This document shows, in pieces, positions 11,618-23,857 of a stretch of DNA of 64,000 nucleotides (positions within the stretch are counted from its first letter, which is position 1; the number at the start of each line of letters is the position of its first letter). The position numbers and the translations under genes are program-made. Origin of the DNA: Tubulanus polymorphus (lineage: Eukaryota; Nemertea; Palaeonemertea; Tubulaniformes; Tubulanidae); contig NC_134032.1 in NCBI RefSeq assembly GCF_964204645.1, positions 11,464,275-11,528,274 of the forward strand, given 5' to 3'. The notes below the pieces were generated by a model. That model saw only the letters and a list, made by a program, of their open reading frames with translations. It was not told where the DNA came from and searched no databases.

Positions 11618-12988
11618 CTGCAAAATTCCGGAAAAAAATGTTTCAATTCTTTTCATATTTCATCAATGGAAATCCAGTTCGTTCTGTTCATACATATCGA
11701 GTATTGTACCTTCAAAGAAAGTCGGGGAATAAAGTTGCGCACTTACGTAAGAATTTTAAGTTATAGACTCATCAAAACATATATACGTGCAGAAACTATA
11801 TAAGGGGTGGGGGTGGTACCCTCGGGTGCCAACTGAAGCCTGCCTCTTTTCGCCAAAATCCCAGTGTCAAAAATAAGATATGAAATGTTCCTTTGATCCT
11901 CAACCTCAACAACATGAGAGAATCCTCATTCCAGCAGCCAAAAATTAGTAGAACAACCCATCAACAATTTATGATTTTTTCATAGGAAAAATATCTTTAT
12001 TTTCAAATATTACACTAAAATACATGTACAATTCATTTACACGTGTCATTTACAACGAACCACATAAATAGGTATTGATTTCTTAAGTTCCATGATTCCA
12101 AGTGTTAAAAGTCAAAAATATTTGACAATCACTGGCAAAGATTCTGAAACCATTTGAAATCTCACATTAAATCACAGAAACTGGAAAATGATGATAAAGA
12201 ATCGAATGTCTGAAATAGGGGGAGGGTGCAGGTCCAGGTCCAGGCTTAAGAACGATACCTGCATAGGTTTTGTTTCCATTACAACCCTTATAACAAAAGC
12301 GTATGAATGATTCTAACATTTCTTCGCCACAAGGAACATTTACCAATTGATATTCATTAACATGTATGTATAAATCCCATACAGGGATCAGTTGCTCAAA
12401 ATATCATAGTTTCAATGATTTTTTTCATTGTCACTACGTTAACTATCCACTGGTTAAATCTAACCAACTTTTGAGCAATTGGCCCCAGGTTATTACAATT
12501 TTTACGTGAAAATAAACTAATGAAATACATCTATTATCAACTAAATAGCATCAATTCAGGTACGCACATACAAATTAAAGCTTAAAGTAGTTCTAGAATC
12601 TAAAAATGAAATTTATGTCACATCATGGCTAAGGGTTTCTTAAGATGATTGGAAAAAAATAAGCGAAAAAAAACATATTTTTAAAGAGTTAGAGAGCTTT
12701 TTCTACTATAGCCTGAATCAAAACAAGAATGAGAAATGACATACACGAAAACACGTAACAGTTGGAATGAAAAGCCAAAAACCCTTGGGCCATTTATCGA
12801 AGAATCTTCTCGTTTAAGAAAAACTTATCTTAAAAATAATTCTAATCTAAAATCGTTAAATCTAACAGTAGACAAATCTAAAAAATAAATTGCTTGTCAT
12901 TGATTTTTTATAACAAATGTCTGGAATACAACTGGCAAACGTTGGAACATCTTTATAGCTTTAAAGTTCGAGATACAACACGAAGATT
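11618..12988. other. Spacer with poly(A) signal, no gene seen
   Basis: AT-rich and without finger motifs. The minus-strand AATAAA at 11996-12001 may serve M11 or M10. Confidence 0.5.
11996..12001 (-). terminator. Candidate poly(A) signal AATAAA (minus strand)
   Basis: TTTATT on the plus strand, about 1 kb past the M11 stop and before M12. It is the clearest hexamer in this spacer; use is inferred. Confidence 0.35.
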
Positions 12989-13278
12989 CTAATCAATCGG
13001 GACGCAACTCGCGATGTTGTGTTTAGCTTTCAGATGTCGATTTAAGCTACCCTTTTGCGAGAACGCAATCTGACAAATCGGGCAGGCGTGAGGCTTCCGT
13101 CCGGTGTGAACATTCAAATGAATCTTCAGAGCAGACGGATTTTGACAATCTTTCAAACAAACTTGACACGTTCGCGACCAATCGTCTTTTTGCGGCGTCG
13201 CTCTCAATTTCGGAGACGCGGCCGTTTTCAAGCCTGCGCTTGTATAGTGAGCTCGTTGCCGCGGGGACCAGTTCACAC
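12989..13278 (-). CDS. Terminal zinc-finger exon M11 (locus L)
   Basis: The acceptor GGGTTTTCCAG|GT opens G-V-N-W-S-P-R-Q, a start shared with M10, P24, P25 and P26 rather than the LPWEP-type prologue. Two fingers follow: C-QV-C with Cys in place of the core Phe (CLKDCQNP; N,S,A,I) and C-PI-C..H-LKAK-H (Q,G,S,R). The linker is HTGRKPHA, the form typical of this subclass. It ends with NIASCVPID and stop. Confidence 0.85.
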
Positions 13279-13399
13279 CTGGAAAACCCGAATAACATGA
13301 ACATTTATTTCGAAAATCATATTTCTATCATGCCATGCTCCATATTTCCATTCGGTTAGGTAAAGTAATTTTGGGAAAACATCTAAAAAGCTTAACCAT

Positions 13400-14050
13400 T
13401 GAAACAGTTTTCACAGTTTTGGTACACCTATCTTAGCTATTTTAGTTGTGGTAGTCAATTCATAATTTGGTATAGAACTAGGTCTCTAGGTACACCTAGC
13501 TCACTTGGAAAGTGGTCTGAAATGTTCAACAATCTGACAATTCCAAAATTGAATGCTCCTGGTGAACACGACTTTGAAACTCGCCAAAATCATAGAACAT
13601 CATTAGCTTCAACTTTGCAATGAAATGTGGTGAAAATATGCATAGATCTCGAATATATATATATTAGGTAAAATGATCATTCAACACCCCCTAGTGAGCA
13701 TATGCAGAAGCCAATAACCGTGAAAACAACTCATACTCTGGGTAATCCAAATGCCATGTTAGATGTGTCCGATGACAGTGCTAACAATATCATCAAATAT
13801 CAAGACTTTAAGGTGGACATTCTTATTTCCAACAGACCCAATTTTTCTTGTGATACTAGGTGGACATATACCGAGCAATTGATGAAAATGTCTCTAAATT
13901 TCCTCCTGCAAAATATGCATAAGTGCATCTCAAAACGTATCAAAAACTTCCCAAGAAAACTAGATTTTCAGACAGGAGCCGCACGATAGACTAAGAGTAA
14001 ACGCAATCGCCTGCTGGGACTGAAGTACTAAGTGGGCTGACCATTTGTCA
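13400..14050. repeat. Dispersed repeat region between M10 and M11
   Basis: Phrases such as AACACCCCCTAGTGAGCATA, AACTTCCCAAGAAAAC and GTAAACGCAATCGCCTG recur, diverged, at 24640-25160 and partly at 7250-7640. No intact gene is visible. It is probably an old transposon family. Confidence 0.45.
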
Positions 14051-14161
14051 ATTATTTCCAGTAATCTCTTGTTGCTAGAAAGAAAAATCTAGATTCACAT
14101 GAAAGGTGACATAAACCCAAAACGGTAGCTTAGAATCAAAGAACGACAGCAAATGTTCCCT

Positions 14162-14601
14162 CTACTGAATGTTGTGAACTTTTTTCATGTGAATGTTCAA
14201 ATGTCCGGATTGTGTAAAACGTTTTTTGCACACGGTGCAAATGTAAGGTTTTAACCCGATGTGAACGGTTTTCACATGACTGTTTAAATTTCCGAGTTGC
14301 GTAAAACTTCTCTTGCAGACGTTACAAACGTGAGGTTTCAATCCCATGTGAACGGTTTCCAGGTGAACTTTTAAATGTCCGATTCGCTGAAAACCCTTTT
14401 TGCACATGGTACAAACGTGAGGTTTTAAGCCGGCGCGGATGTTCAAATGCACATCATGGTTGAATCTGTCATGAAGAAGCTGCTCCGATTGATAACTTTC
14501 AGCAGATTTTCCAGGAGGTGTAAACTCCTCTGCAGTCGGAGTTGCTCCTATGTCTAAACTGATTTCGTCCTGCTCTTGAAACCGCGGTGACCATTTCACA
14601 C
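14162..14601 (-). CDS. Terminal zinc-finger exon M10 (locus L)
   Basis: The acceptor follows TTTTGACGTAATTCGG and ATTTTCCAG, and opens G-V-K-W-S-P-R-F. One worn finger (HDVHLNIRAGLKPH) is followed by three good ones with helix residues R,G,H,V; Q,G,N,S; and Q,G,H,I. The linkers are M/I-GLKPHV-C, not TGEKPF. It ends at HMKKVHNIQ and stop. It resembles P26 in finger style, so this subclass sits at the distal end of both loci. Confidence 0.85.
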
Positions 14602-14934
14602 CTGGAAAATCCGAATTACGTCAAAATTATAGTGAATTGTGTTGATGAATTTATTTTCACTGCGTCACCTTCACCAAAATTCTTATAGTCAGATTTATAA
14701 AGTCATTGAAGTGAACAAATACGTTCGATACTTAGGCTATATGCTGATTTTGGTCTGCATGTTTTTATCAACCTAGATCCCAAAAGATGGTGCCATTAAA
14801 GTATCCGGCCGAGTGACTGAAAGTCCAGTACACTCAAAATCTACTGGAATAATGGAATCAATAGCTAAACTCAAACTTTTGTGATATTGAAACATTGTAT
14901 ACATTGTAAATCCAGGTTGAATTGTTGAACAGGA

Positions 14935-15265
14935 TTCATGTGCGCAATTTAAGGTTAGCTCTCAGATTAAAACATTGCTCGCACATCGGACCTTTAAAAG
15001 GTTTAATGTTTTGATCCTGTGTAATTATTAGCCTGTGATGCCTACAATCAATGGAGACGAAAATGCGTTATCACCAAACCTACATTTATGTTTTCTGCTA
15101 TCACCACCGGTGATGCCGCAAGTCATCAGAGTAGATTATAGGTGTCACCACCAATACTAGGAAATCAACACCTTATATCTGGTCGCTATTCTAAATCGAC
15201 CGTTCCAGATGACTTCGTACAAAAAGCGGCTGTAGTTCAAACAGTATGTCGTATCCAACACCACA
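14935..15265 (-). pseudogene. Decayed terminal exon between M9 and M10
   Basis: On the minus strand the expected acceptor is damaged (ACTCTGTG|TGTTGGATACGACAT), and the prologue, a linker (CCGGTGGTGATAGC) and two fingers can still be traced, with stops and frameshifts throughout. Confidence 0.55.
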
Positions 15266-15413
15266 GAGTTACATGAGAGAATCCAGTTTTTTAATCAGTC
15301 AGTACTTTCGAATTTGTTATCCAACGACCAGCGACATTTACGGTAACCAAGATGAAGACACATACTATCACCTAAAAAGGTTGAAGAAATTAATATTCCA
15401 TTCCAGACTTAAA

Positions 15414-15739
15414 TTATGATATTTCCATCTGAAAATGGAATATATTCGGGTCAATATTATGAATGCGTTTCATGTGCTTTACACAGTTTGATTTCAGATT
15501 ACATCGCAGCCCACATATCGGACATTTAAACGGTTTTTCGCCGGTGTGAATTCGTTCGTGTCGCGTCAATTCGGCACGAAAATGAAATCCTTTATCGCAA
15601 AACTGACATTTATGCGTTTTACTATCGCTGCTGTTGGCGCCAGTGGCTAACTTGAATCGACCTTGGCCATCGACCATCCCGGATGGCAGGCGGAGTCCAC
15701 CAGCCAACAGTGGTTCAAATGGTAACTTGTCTCGGAAAC
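15414..15739 (-). CDS. Terminal zinc-finger exon M9 (locus L)
   Basis: The acceptor GATTCTTTGCAG|GT opens G-F-R-D-K-L-P-F-E-P and the prologue GLRLPSGMVDGQGRFKLATG. Two fingers: C-QF-C..H-ERI-H (F,A,E,R) and C-PI-C..H-MKRI-H (L,S,N,K), the second with Cys in place of the core Phe (LRCNLK). The tail NIDPNIFHF extends to MEIS. Confidence 0.88.
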
Positions 15740-15881
15740 CTGCAAAGAATCCAGATTTTACAATTTTCAATATATGATAATGAAATCAAGCAGATGGTTG
15801 TAACCTGTCACTGTCAGTATTCCTGGTGGAGAACATAAAGGAAATTAAAAAAAACACAAAGAAAATCTTCATTTTCAATCT

Positions 15882-15887
15882 TTTATT
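15882..15887 (-). terminator. Candidate poly(A) signal AATAAA (minus strand)
   Basis: AATAAA on the minus strand, about 610 bases past the M8 terminal-exon acceptor region upstream and in front of M9. It would serve exon M8, whose stop lies at 16498. Use is inferred. Confidence 0.3.
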
Positions 15888-16199
15888 CTATGTCTAAAAC
15901 ATGAAAATGAAATTAACACATTGCTACTGACAAAAACAGTAGAGCTTAAATAAAAAATCTTCCTTTGCATTTTACGAATCGAACTACCGAGATTACTCTC
16001 CAACTTTGTACATGCATTTGTTCCAAAATTTAAGATTTAACAAGATCCTGATTTTGATTTGTTTCTTACAATTCAATATCTTCAGAAAATGAAACTACTA
16101 TGAATACAGTACATCGACAAAAAATAACGTTTTAGGAAACTTTTTTCCATCCGATGAACTAACGAACCATTGAAACATCAAAACAAGAAATGTGTTCAT

Positions 16200-16400
16200 G
16201 TTAAAGTTATGATTAAAGTTGTAAAAGTTTCATATACAATAATACAATCATCGTTCCCACTTAAGACATTTGAATGATTTTAGCCCATGTGAAGTTGCAT
16301 TTTGAATGTGCAGATTACAAAAAAAAACAATATTTGCAAAGACTGAACTGATGCTTACGATGCTTATTGTAATCGCCATCTACCTTATCCTGGCCAACTG
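16200..16400 (-). pseudogene. Decayed finger exon, copy of 17225-17430
   Basis: The minus strand keeps fragments such as TTGGCCAGGATA and ACTTAAGACATTTGAATG (finger linker region), but no frame. It pairs with the similar remnant at 17225-17430 as part of the M7/M8 tandem duplication. Confidence 0.4.
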
Positions 16401-16447
16401 ATTTTGCCATCTCTGATGAGTTCTGTCAAATGTCAAAACCAGGATTT

Positions 16448-16473
16448 CACACACACACACACACACACACACA
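16448..16473. repeat. (CA)n microsatellite
   Basis: An uninterrupted run of about 13 CA units just downstream of the M8 stop. A much shorter CA run occupies the same place downstream of M7. Confidence 0.9.
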
Positions 16474-16497
16474 AGTCCGGTCAGATTTTAGAACTAT

Positions 16498-16808
16498 TTA
16501 TGAATCTTTTAACGTAAACATTTCCGTATCGATATTGTGAATGCGCTGTAAATGTAGTTTACGATTTGATTTCCGATTGAAACGTCGCTCGCACATCGGA
16601 CATTTAAACGGTTGTTCGCCAGTATGTACAAGTATGTGCCGATTCAAATCTCTGGACGACATAAAACGTTTTTCGCAATAACCGCACGGGTGTTTCCGAC
16701 GCTTTTCGTTATCTACGGGTTTTCCCCCCGGGATCGATAGATTCTGCCGATAATTGATCGCATTGTAAGTGTGGTATTCAGGATTCCACGACAGTCCGGA
16801 CCCAACAC
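16498..16808 (-). CDS. Terminal zinc-finger exon M8 (locus L), no ATG
   Basis: Found from the splice phase: acceptor GGCTACTTGCAG|GT, then 103 open codons from [10 protein letters not shown] to TAA. Two fingers: C-GY-C..H-ILV-H (S,R,D,R) and C-PM-C..H-LQRI-H (R,S,N,L), with linker TGEQPFK. The tail is NIDTEMFTLKDS. It is a tandem duplicate of M7, and the second finger differs at helix -1 and 3 (R/N here, Q/S in M7). Confidence 0.82.
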
Positions 16809-17224
16809 CTGCAAGTAGCCATCAGAATTCAAATTTTATAATTACATATTACCATATTATGGAGACCGTTGCAGAGCCGTTCATGATCCAAAACTGAACC
16901 AACAACATCACTCTCAAACCTTGAACCTTGTCACAATTTTGCCCATGCCCTCTTGAAAAATAACAGCAATTTTCTCAGGGCAACATTCTTTTCCATTATG
17001 TCACTTTAATATCAGAGTCTAGCTTTTGATTTTAATTACATGTTCATTTAGTCTTATGAATTCTAATATTTCCAAATACTTATGATCATCGAATATATAA
17101 TCTAACGATAAAAGATATCAAAACATCAAATTACACAGTTCAGTTCATCGAATGCTGATATCTTCCTAGTAACAAATGGAGTAAAACATTAGAAAACCAA
17201 TGATGGTCTATTTTAACTTAACAA

Positions 17225-17430
17225 TCTAGAAACTGAATGGTCGAAATTATCTATGCGTTTGATGTGCCATTTACAATTGGCTTCCAGCGGGAAATATTGG
17301 ACAATTAAACAGTTTATAGCCCAAATTGTTTGTGGCAATATAAATGTGTAGATGACAAAATGCCCTTTTTTATCAAAACTGAACTGATGCGTACGGCGCT
17401 TATTGCGGCCAACTGACATATTGCCATCTC
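17225..17430 (-). pseudogene. Decayed finger exon between M8 and M7
   Basis: A 68-codon minus-strand frame keeps the last-finger words CKWHIKRID and a lone NFD-like tail (NFDHSVSRLLS). The Cys pairs are gone and the upstream part is frameshifted. Confidence 0.5.
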
Positions 17431-17496
17431 TGATGAATTCCGTCCGATGTCAAATCCAGGATTACACACACAAGTCCGGTCATATTTCAGAACTAT

Positions 17497-17807
17497 CTAT
17501 GAATCTTTTAACGTAAACATGTCCATGTTGATATTGTGAATGCGCTGTAAATGTAGTTTCCGACTTGATTTCTGATTGAAACGTTTCTCGCACATCGGAC
17601 ATTTAAACGGTTTTTCGCCGGTGTGAATTCGTTCGTGCCGGTTTAAATCTCTGGATGACAAAAAACGTTTTTCGCAATAGCTGCACAGATGTTTCCGACG
17701 CTTTTCGTCATCTACGGGTTTAGCCCTCGGAGCTGATAAATTCTGCTGATAATTGATCGCGTTGTAAGTGTGGTATTCGGGATTCCACGACAGTCCAGAC
17801 CCAACAC
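17497..17807 (-). CDS. Terminal zinc-finger exon M7 (locus L), no ATG
   Basis: The acceptor GGCTATTTGCAG|GT opens [10 protein letters not shown] and 103 codons run to TAG. Two fingers: C-SY-C..H-ERI-H (S,R,D,R) and C-PM-C..H-LQRI-H (Q,S,S,L). The tail [12 protein letters not shown] matches P16 ([11 protein letters not shown]) on locus R, so P16 is its counterpart. No in-frame start precedes it, as expected for a 3' exon. Confidence 0.82.
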
Positions 17808-18532
17808 CTGCAAATAGCCATCAGAATCCTATTTTATAACCACATATTACTACATTATGGAGACCGTTGCAGAGACCGTTCATGAGTCCAAAACTGAACC
17901 ACCAACATCACTCTCAAACCTTGGACCTTAGGGCCATTTCGGACTTTGACCGAACTCTGGAGAATAACAATATTATTTTCTCATGTCCAACCTTATTCCA
18001 CACTTAATACAATAGCTTCCAGTCCCAGGGGTCGATCCAAGAGCACAAGGAGCATGCATGCGCCTTGTCAGAATTTTCCCCATGCCCTCACGAAAAATAA
18101 CAGCAATTTTTTCAGGGCAACATTATTTCTCATTATGAATGTGTCTGGAAATTGCATTATAAAATTCACTGAAATACAAAGCTTTCCAAACGCCCATTTT
18201 GGCTTTGCTCACTATGCGTAGATAATTAAGCACTTTTTAAGAGTTTGCCCGTTTTAAACTCTGTCGCTGCGGACCATCAGTTTCTCCTCGAAGGACTCGG
18301 TGAAAAATCACAAGACAATCTTAGTTTTCAATTTTACATATATTTATCTAGTCCTTTGAATTCTACTATTTCCAAAGATTTATGACTATCGAATACATTA
18401 TCTTATGACCAAAGATATCAAAACATCAAATTACACAGTTCAGTTCATCTAATTCCAATATATTCCTAGTAACAGTCGACATTGGAACATTATATAACAA
18501 ATGATGGTCCATTCTAACGAACATCCAATCTT

Positions 18533-19175
<643 letters not shown>

Positions 19176-20326
19176 AGAATCGCAGAAAGAATCTTCATCA
19201 AATCACGATTCAAAGTAGGTATGACTTGTTGGAGGAGAGCTTTGAGAAAAACAGTATCAAGACCTCATACTTTGTATAAAAATGCTAGAAAAAACAATTT
19301 CGGTTATGAATCTTATATTTATTCATCTATTGTAATATATATCTAAATATCGCTCGAATAACATGAACACAATGCAGTCGATAAATAATTAGAATTTACA
19401 ACATAACTCCCGAACTTTATGAGCGGTTCTAACTTAAATTCAATCTATAAGTAAAAAAAGTCGTACAAAATTCCTCCAAATTCCATTTCACCAAATAAAC
19501 TTAACACTCCTTTCTCGATATTCGAAGAAGCGTTTGAATATGAATTTGTTCAATACTGAATTATAAACGTATTTAATGCGATTTGCAATTTATAGTCAAA
19601 TTAAAGTGGAACCTCGATACAAGGAACTCGGATAGAAATGATTCATCGGATAAAAAAAATATATAGAATTTCGTCCCGAGTAAGAAAATTTAATCAAACA
19701 TCACTCTCAAACCTTGGACCTTAGGGCCATTTCGGACTTTGACAAAACTCTGGAGAAAAACAATATTATTTTCTCATGTCCAACCTTATTCCACACTTAA
19801 ATAGAATAGCTTCCAGTCCCAGGGGTCGATCCAAGAGCACAAGGAGCATGCATGCGCCCTTGTCAGAATTTTCCCTATGCCCTCACGAAAAATAACAGCA
19901 ATTTTTTCAGGGCAACATTATTACTCTTTATGAATGTGTCTGGAAATTGCATCATAAAATTCACTGAAATACAAAGCTTTCCAAATGCCCATTTTGGCTT
20001 TGCTCACTATTTGCGTAGATATTAAAGCACTTTTAAGAGTTTGCCCTTTTTAAACTCTGTCACTGCGGACCATCAGTTTCTCCTCAAAGGACTCTGTGAA
20101 AACACAAGACAATCTTAGTTTTCAATTTTACATATATTTATCTAGTCCTTTGAATTCTAATATTTCCAAAGATTTATGACTATCGAATACATTATCTTAT
20201 GACCAAAGATATCAAAACATCAAATTACACAGTTCAGTTCATCTAACTCCGATATATTCCTAGCAACAGTCGACATTGGAACATTAGATAACAAATGATG
20301 GTCCATTCTAACGAACATCCAATCTT

Positions 20327-20862
20327 CTAGAAACTGAATTTGCTGGGGTCTAAATTATGAATGCGTTTCATGTGTCGTTTACAATTTGCTTTCAGCGGGA
20401 AACGTAGCTCGCACATCGGACATTTAAACGGTTTTTCGCCGGTGTGAATTCGCTCGTGTCGTTTAATGTCTGAGAGAAAAGTAAACCCTCGATCGCAAAA
20501 ACGGCATTTAAACGGTCGTTCATTGGTATGAACCATTTTCATGTGCGATTTACGGTTTGATTTCTGAGTAAAACGTAGCTTGCACATCGGACATTTAAAC
20601 GGTTTTTCGCCGGTGTGAATTCGCTTGTGACGCTTCAATCCGGTCGGATAATTAAACCTTTTACCGCAAAACTGACAACTATGTCTCTTACTTTCACCAC
20701 CGGCAGCAACGACACCAGCCCTGGATCCACAGATGGTGCCACTCGTGCCGGATTCAGCTTTAACCCCTTCATACCCCGTCGCTACATTGAATCGACCTCG
20801 AGTGCTGGTCATCCCCGAGGAGAGAACGCCTCGTCCAACTGACGGCAACTTGTGTCGACGAC
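20327..20862 (-). CDS. Terminal zinc-finger exon M5, four fingers (locus L)
   Basis: The acceptor CGACTCTTTGCAG|GT opens [12 protein letters not shown]. The prologue contains YEGVKAESGTSG, where V-K-A-E fits a SUMO consensus that M6 lacks. Four fingers have helix residues Y,T,G,R; Q,S,N,S; F,S,D,R; and L,A,N,R, with linkers TGEKPFK and TNERPFK. The tail is NLDPSKFSF. The first and last fingers correspond to the two fingers of M6, so two central fingers were gained here or lost there. Confidence 0.9.
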
Positions 20863-20935
20863 CTGCAAAGAGTCGTGAGAACCCAGATTTTAGAACTCTG
20901 TGTATATATGTATGAATAGATATTCCCAAGGAAAA

Positions 20936-21160
20936 CTGTCACTGTTCTGTCACTGTGTCAGTATTAAAACTATCAATTATCGGAGTGGAGTCCTCAAAGA
21001 ACTGCATTAAGAGAAACTCTGTCACGGTCCCAGTATTCAAACTATCAATTATCGAAGTGGAGTACTCAAAGAACTGCATAAAGAGAAATTCTGTCACCGT
21101 CTCCGTATTCAAATCATCAGTTAGTTAACTGAGGTGGAAAGTTCGGAGAAGAATCGCAGA
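20936..21160 (-). repeat. Sense-oriented intronic repeat upstream of M5
   Basis: Three units of the same 60-65-base repeat, starting 75 bases upstream of the M5 acceptor, part of the M5/M6 tandem duplication. Confidence 0.7.
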
Positions 21161-21689
21161 AAGAATCTCCATCCAATCACGATTCAAAGTAGGTATGACT
21201 TGTCGGAGAGCTTCGAGAAAAACAGTATCCAGACCTCATACTTTGTATAAAAATGCTAGAAAAAACAATTTCGGTTATGAATCTTATATTCATCTAGTCT
21301 AATATAAATCTAAATATCGCTTGAATAACATGAACACAATGCAGCCGATAAATAATTAGAATTTACAACATAACTCCCGAACTCTACGAGCGGTTCTAAC
21401 TTAAATTCAATCTAAAAGTAAAAACAGTCGTACAAAATTCCTCCAAATTCCATTTCACCAAATAAACTTAACACTCCTTTCTCGATATTCAAACAAGCGT
21501 TTAAATATGAATGTGTTCTGTTCTGAATTATAAACGTATTTAATGCGATGTGCAATTCATGGTCAAATTAACCTCGATACAAGGAACTCGGATAGAAATG
21601 ATTCATCGGATAAAACAAATATAGAATTTCGTCCCGAGTAAGAAAATTTAATCAATTTCATACTGGATATAAACGAACTATCGGCGAGA

Positions 21690-21980
21690 ACGAACAGATT
21701 TTCTGGTCCGGTGAAGTTCGTTGTAACGAGATTTAACTGCATAACAAAACCGACATTCAAAAGGATTTTCGTTGTCATGAACCTGTGTGAAATTGAAATT
21801 TATTTTCATTAAAATGTTACATCATTAGACGATATAACTAGTATGATTAAACGAAGAAAAATGTAACAGGATAATGGGGTTTCATGTATTGTTTTAGATA
21901 TATGTCTGTGTAAAACATTGCTCGTGTACATTTAAATGGTTTTTCACAAGTTCGTATACGCTCATGTTCCATATAATATA
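21690..21980 (-). pseudogene. Decayed terminal exon between M4 and M5
   Basis: Two minus-strand fragments keep finger words: HERIRTCEKPFKC near 21960-21915 and ENPFECRFCY near 21770-21725. Stops and lost ligands rule out function. Confidence 0.5.
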
Positions 21981-21991
21981 TTCCATATAAT

Positions 21992-22176
21992 ATGTATCAT
22001 TCTACATAATTTGATGTATCATTCTGCATAATTTGATGTATCATTCTACATAATTTGATGTATCATTCTACATAATTTGATGTATCATTCTACATAATTT
22101 GATGTATCATTCTATATAATTTGATGTATCATTCTATATAATTTGATGTATCATTCTATATAATTTGATGTATCAT
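21992..22176. repeat. 22-bp tandem repeat, about 8 copies
   Basis: The unit ATGTATCATTCTACATAATT plus TG repeats about eight times. A TAC-to-TAT variant fills the last three copies, suggesting stepwise expansion. It lies downstream of the M5 acceptor side and just upstream of the M4 stop. There are no spacers, so it is a minisatellite and not a CRISPR array. Confidence 0.9.
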
Positions 22177-22258
22177 GTTCCTACCGCAGGAAATAAGTAC
22201 CGGTAAGTAAATAACCACCAATACTTAAGTAAATAACGAATGACAATCCATTTCAAAC

Positions 22259-22629
22259 CTAGAAGTCGAAAGTGTTTGGGTCGAAGTTATGAACGCGTTT
22301 CATGTGGCCTTTACGGTTTGATTTCTGCGTGAAACGTAACTCGCACATCGGACATTTGAACGGTTTTTCGCCGGTGTGCACGCGTTCGTGACGCTTCAAT
22401 TCGGTGGGCGAATTAAACCTTTTGTCGCAAAACTGACATTTATATTTCTTGGGACTGCCGCCGGTGGCGCCATCTGCCAGCAGTTTCGGTTTCGATTCAT
22501 CCGGTTCCATTTTAACCCTTTCGTATCCGGGCGCTACATTGAATCGACCACGAGCGTTGACCTTTGCGCATGGCAGACGGTATCGTCCAACATTCGGCTG
22601 CGGTTCCCATGGCGTCCCGCGTCGGAAAC
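22259..22629 (-). CDS. Terminal zinc-finger exon M4 (locus L)
   Basis: The acceptor CGTGGCTCTTTGCAG|GT opens G-F-R-R-G-T-P-W-E-P. The prologue includes ERVKMEPDESK, where V-K-M-E-P is a third SUMO/synergy-control type motif outside the common region. Two fingers: S,T,E,R and Q,S,N,G. The tail is NFDPNTFDF. It is the mirror partner of P4, sharing acceptor and first ten residues but diverged after that. Confidence 0.9.
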
Positions 22630-22905
22630 CTGCAAAGAGCCACGAGAACCATAACGTTACTAATCGCGACAATGTGGGAAAAAATTTATGAAGATACCGA
22701 TTGTCGAGGGCGAACGATCTACGGAAAAAATGATTCAAACGATCGAAAAGTATGAAGAATTAAAAAGCCATCAAAAATCTTTGGACAAAACAAAAATTAA
22801 GAAAAAAAAAACATTTTGATTTATTTCTATAAAATTTATTTCCAAACCATTAACTAAAATAAATATAAACATGTTTTGACACACGATAAGAACATGAATT
22901 AATAA

Positions 22906-22912
22906 TTTATTT
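22906..22912 (-). terminator. Candidate poly(A) signal region downstream of M3
   Basis: ATTTATTT on the plus strand gives AATAAAT on the minus strand, about 50 bases past the M3 stop. The mirror exon P3 has AATAAA at 38609-38614, at the same distance, so the pair is probably functional. Confidence 0.5.
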
Positions 22913-22963
22913 ATTTTTAGCGTCGCTTACTCCTGCTGTACGAGGGTGGAACATCTCTTTAAT

Positions 22964-23349
22964 TCAATCTGGTTCAATTTTACCGAAACCGTGAACTTTT
23001 TCGACGTGCGTTTTCAGGTGAAATTTATGAGAGAACAATCTGTTACAGATGGGACACGCGAACGGACGTTCACCGGTATGTACGCGCTCGTGACGAACCA
23101 AACCCGACGGTTTCAAAAACCGTTTATTACAAATCCGACACCGATGTTTATTTTTATTCATCGGGTTCTTCGAACAATAGTCCGGACCGGCCATGCGCGA
23201 ATCGCGTGAGCGCTCCGCGCGGTTCTTAGAACCCGACGGAGTCATCGTCGGAGTCACCGGTAACCATAGCGCAGTCGTAGCAACCGTCGCCATTGTCGCG
23301 TCGTCGAACTGTTCCCATGGCAATAGAGGTGGCACGGCGATTCGGCTAC
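22964..23349 (-). CDS. Terminal zinc-finger exon M3 (locus L)
   Basis: The acceptor GGCTTTTTGCAG|GT opens G-S-R-I-A-V-P. Alanine- and serine-rich linker, then two fingers: C-RI-C..H-ERV-H (K,S,G,R) and C-PI-C..H-VEKV-H (H,F,H,T). The fingers are identical to those of mirror exon P3 except for two residues, which fall at helix -1 and 3 of finger 2 (H/H here, Q/N in P3). The tail is GFGKIEPD. Confidence 0.9.
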
Positions 23350-23422
23350 CTGCAAAAAGCCATGAGAACCTTCGTTATAATTTCAATAATGACTAATAGA
23401 TGGCGTCCGAGTCTCATAACGA

Positions 23423-23766
23423 TCAATCTTTATCTTTCAGCGAGAATAATTCCGTATTGAATTTATGAACTCGTATCAGGTGACGTTTTCGGTCGCATTT
23501 CGTTTTGAAGAAATATTCGCACATGGGGCATTTAAACGGTCGGTTACCGGTGTGAACGCGCTCATGTCGCGTCACTTTAGACAAACACGTAAAACGCTTA
23601 TCGCAAAACTGACACTGGAACGGTTTATCGCCCACGTCGCCGTGGTTATGGTTATTACGCTGATATCCGTATTGATACGCCGATTGTTGCCATGGTAACG
23701 ATGGCTGTTGAAGCGTGTCATCAGCCATTGTTGTCAATGACGACTGAAGTGGTTGAATCCACAAAG
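23423..23766 (-). CDS. Terminal zinc-finger exon M2 (locus L)
   Basis: The acceptor TTCTTCCAG|CT completes an Ala codon (A-L-W-I-Q-P) rather than Gly. Two fingers: C-QF-C..H-ERV-H (C,S,K,R) and C-PM-C..H-LIRV-H (T,C,D,R), linker TGNRPFK, tail KFNTELFSLKDKD. It differs from mirror exon P2 by two residues in the linker and by none in the fingers. Confidence 0.9.
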
Positions 23767-23857
23767 CTGGAAGAATGAAATAGATTTATGATTAGAGAAT
23801 AAAATTTCGTCTTTTTGTAACCTGCCCCAAAAATTGTCTGAATTGTTTCTATCTACT

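Larger units (their letters stand above)
16809..18240 (-). repeat. Tandem segmental duplication containing M7 and related flanks
   Basis: The sequence after each of M8 and M7 (ATGGAGACCGTTGCAGAG, CAACATCACTCTCAAACCTT, ATAACAGCAATTTT) recurs at 16857-16990 and 17857-18130, and the latter block recurs again at 19690-20060. Terminal exons are thus multiplied with their introns by local tandem duplication. Confidence 0.7.

Noticed and set aside
21992-22176. Regular short repeats that might suggest a CRISPR array
   Set aside because: Units follow each other directly with no unique spacers, in an animal genome. It is a minisatellite.
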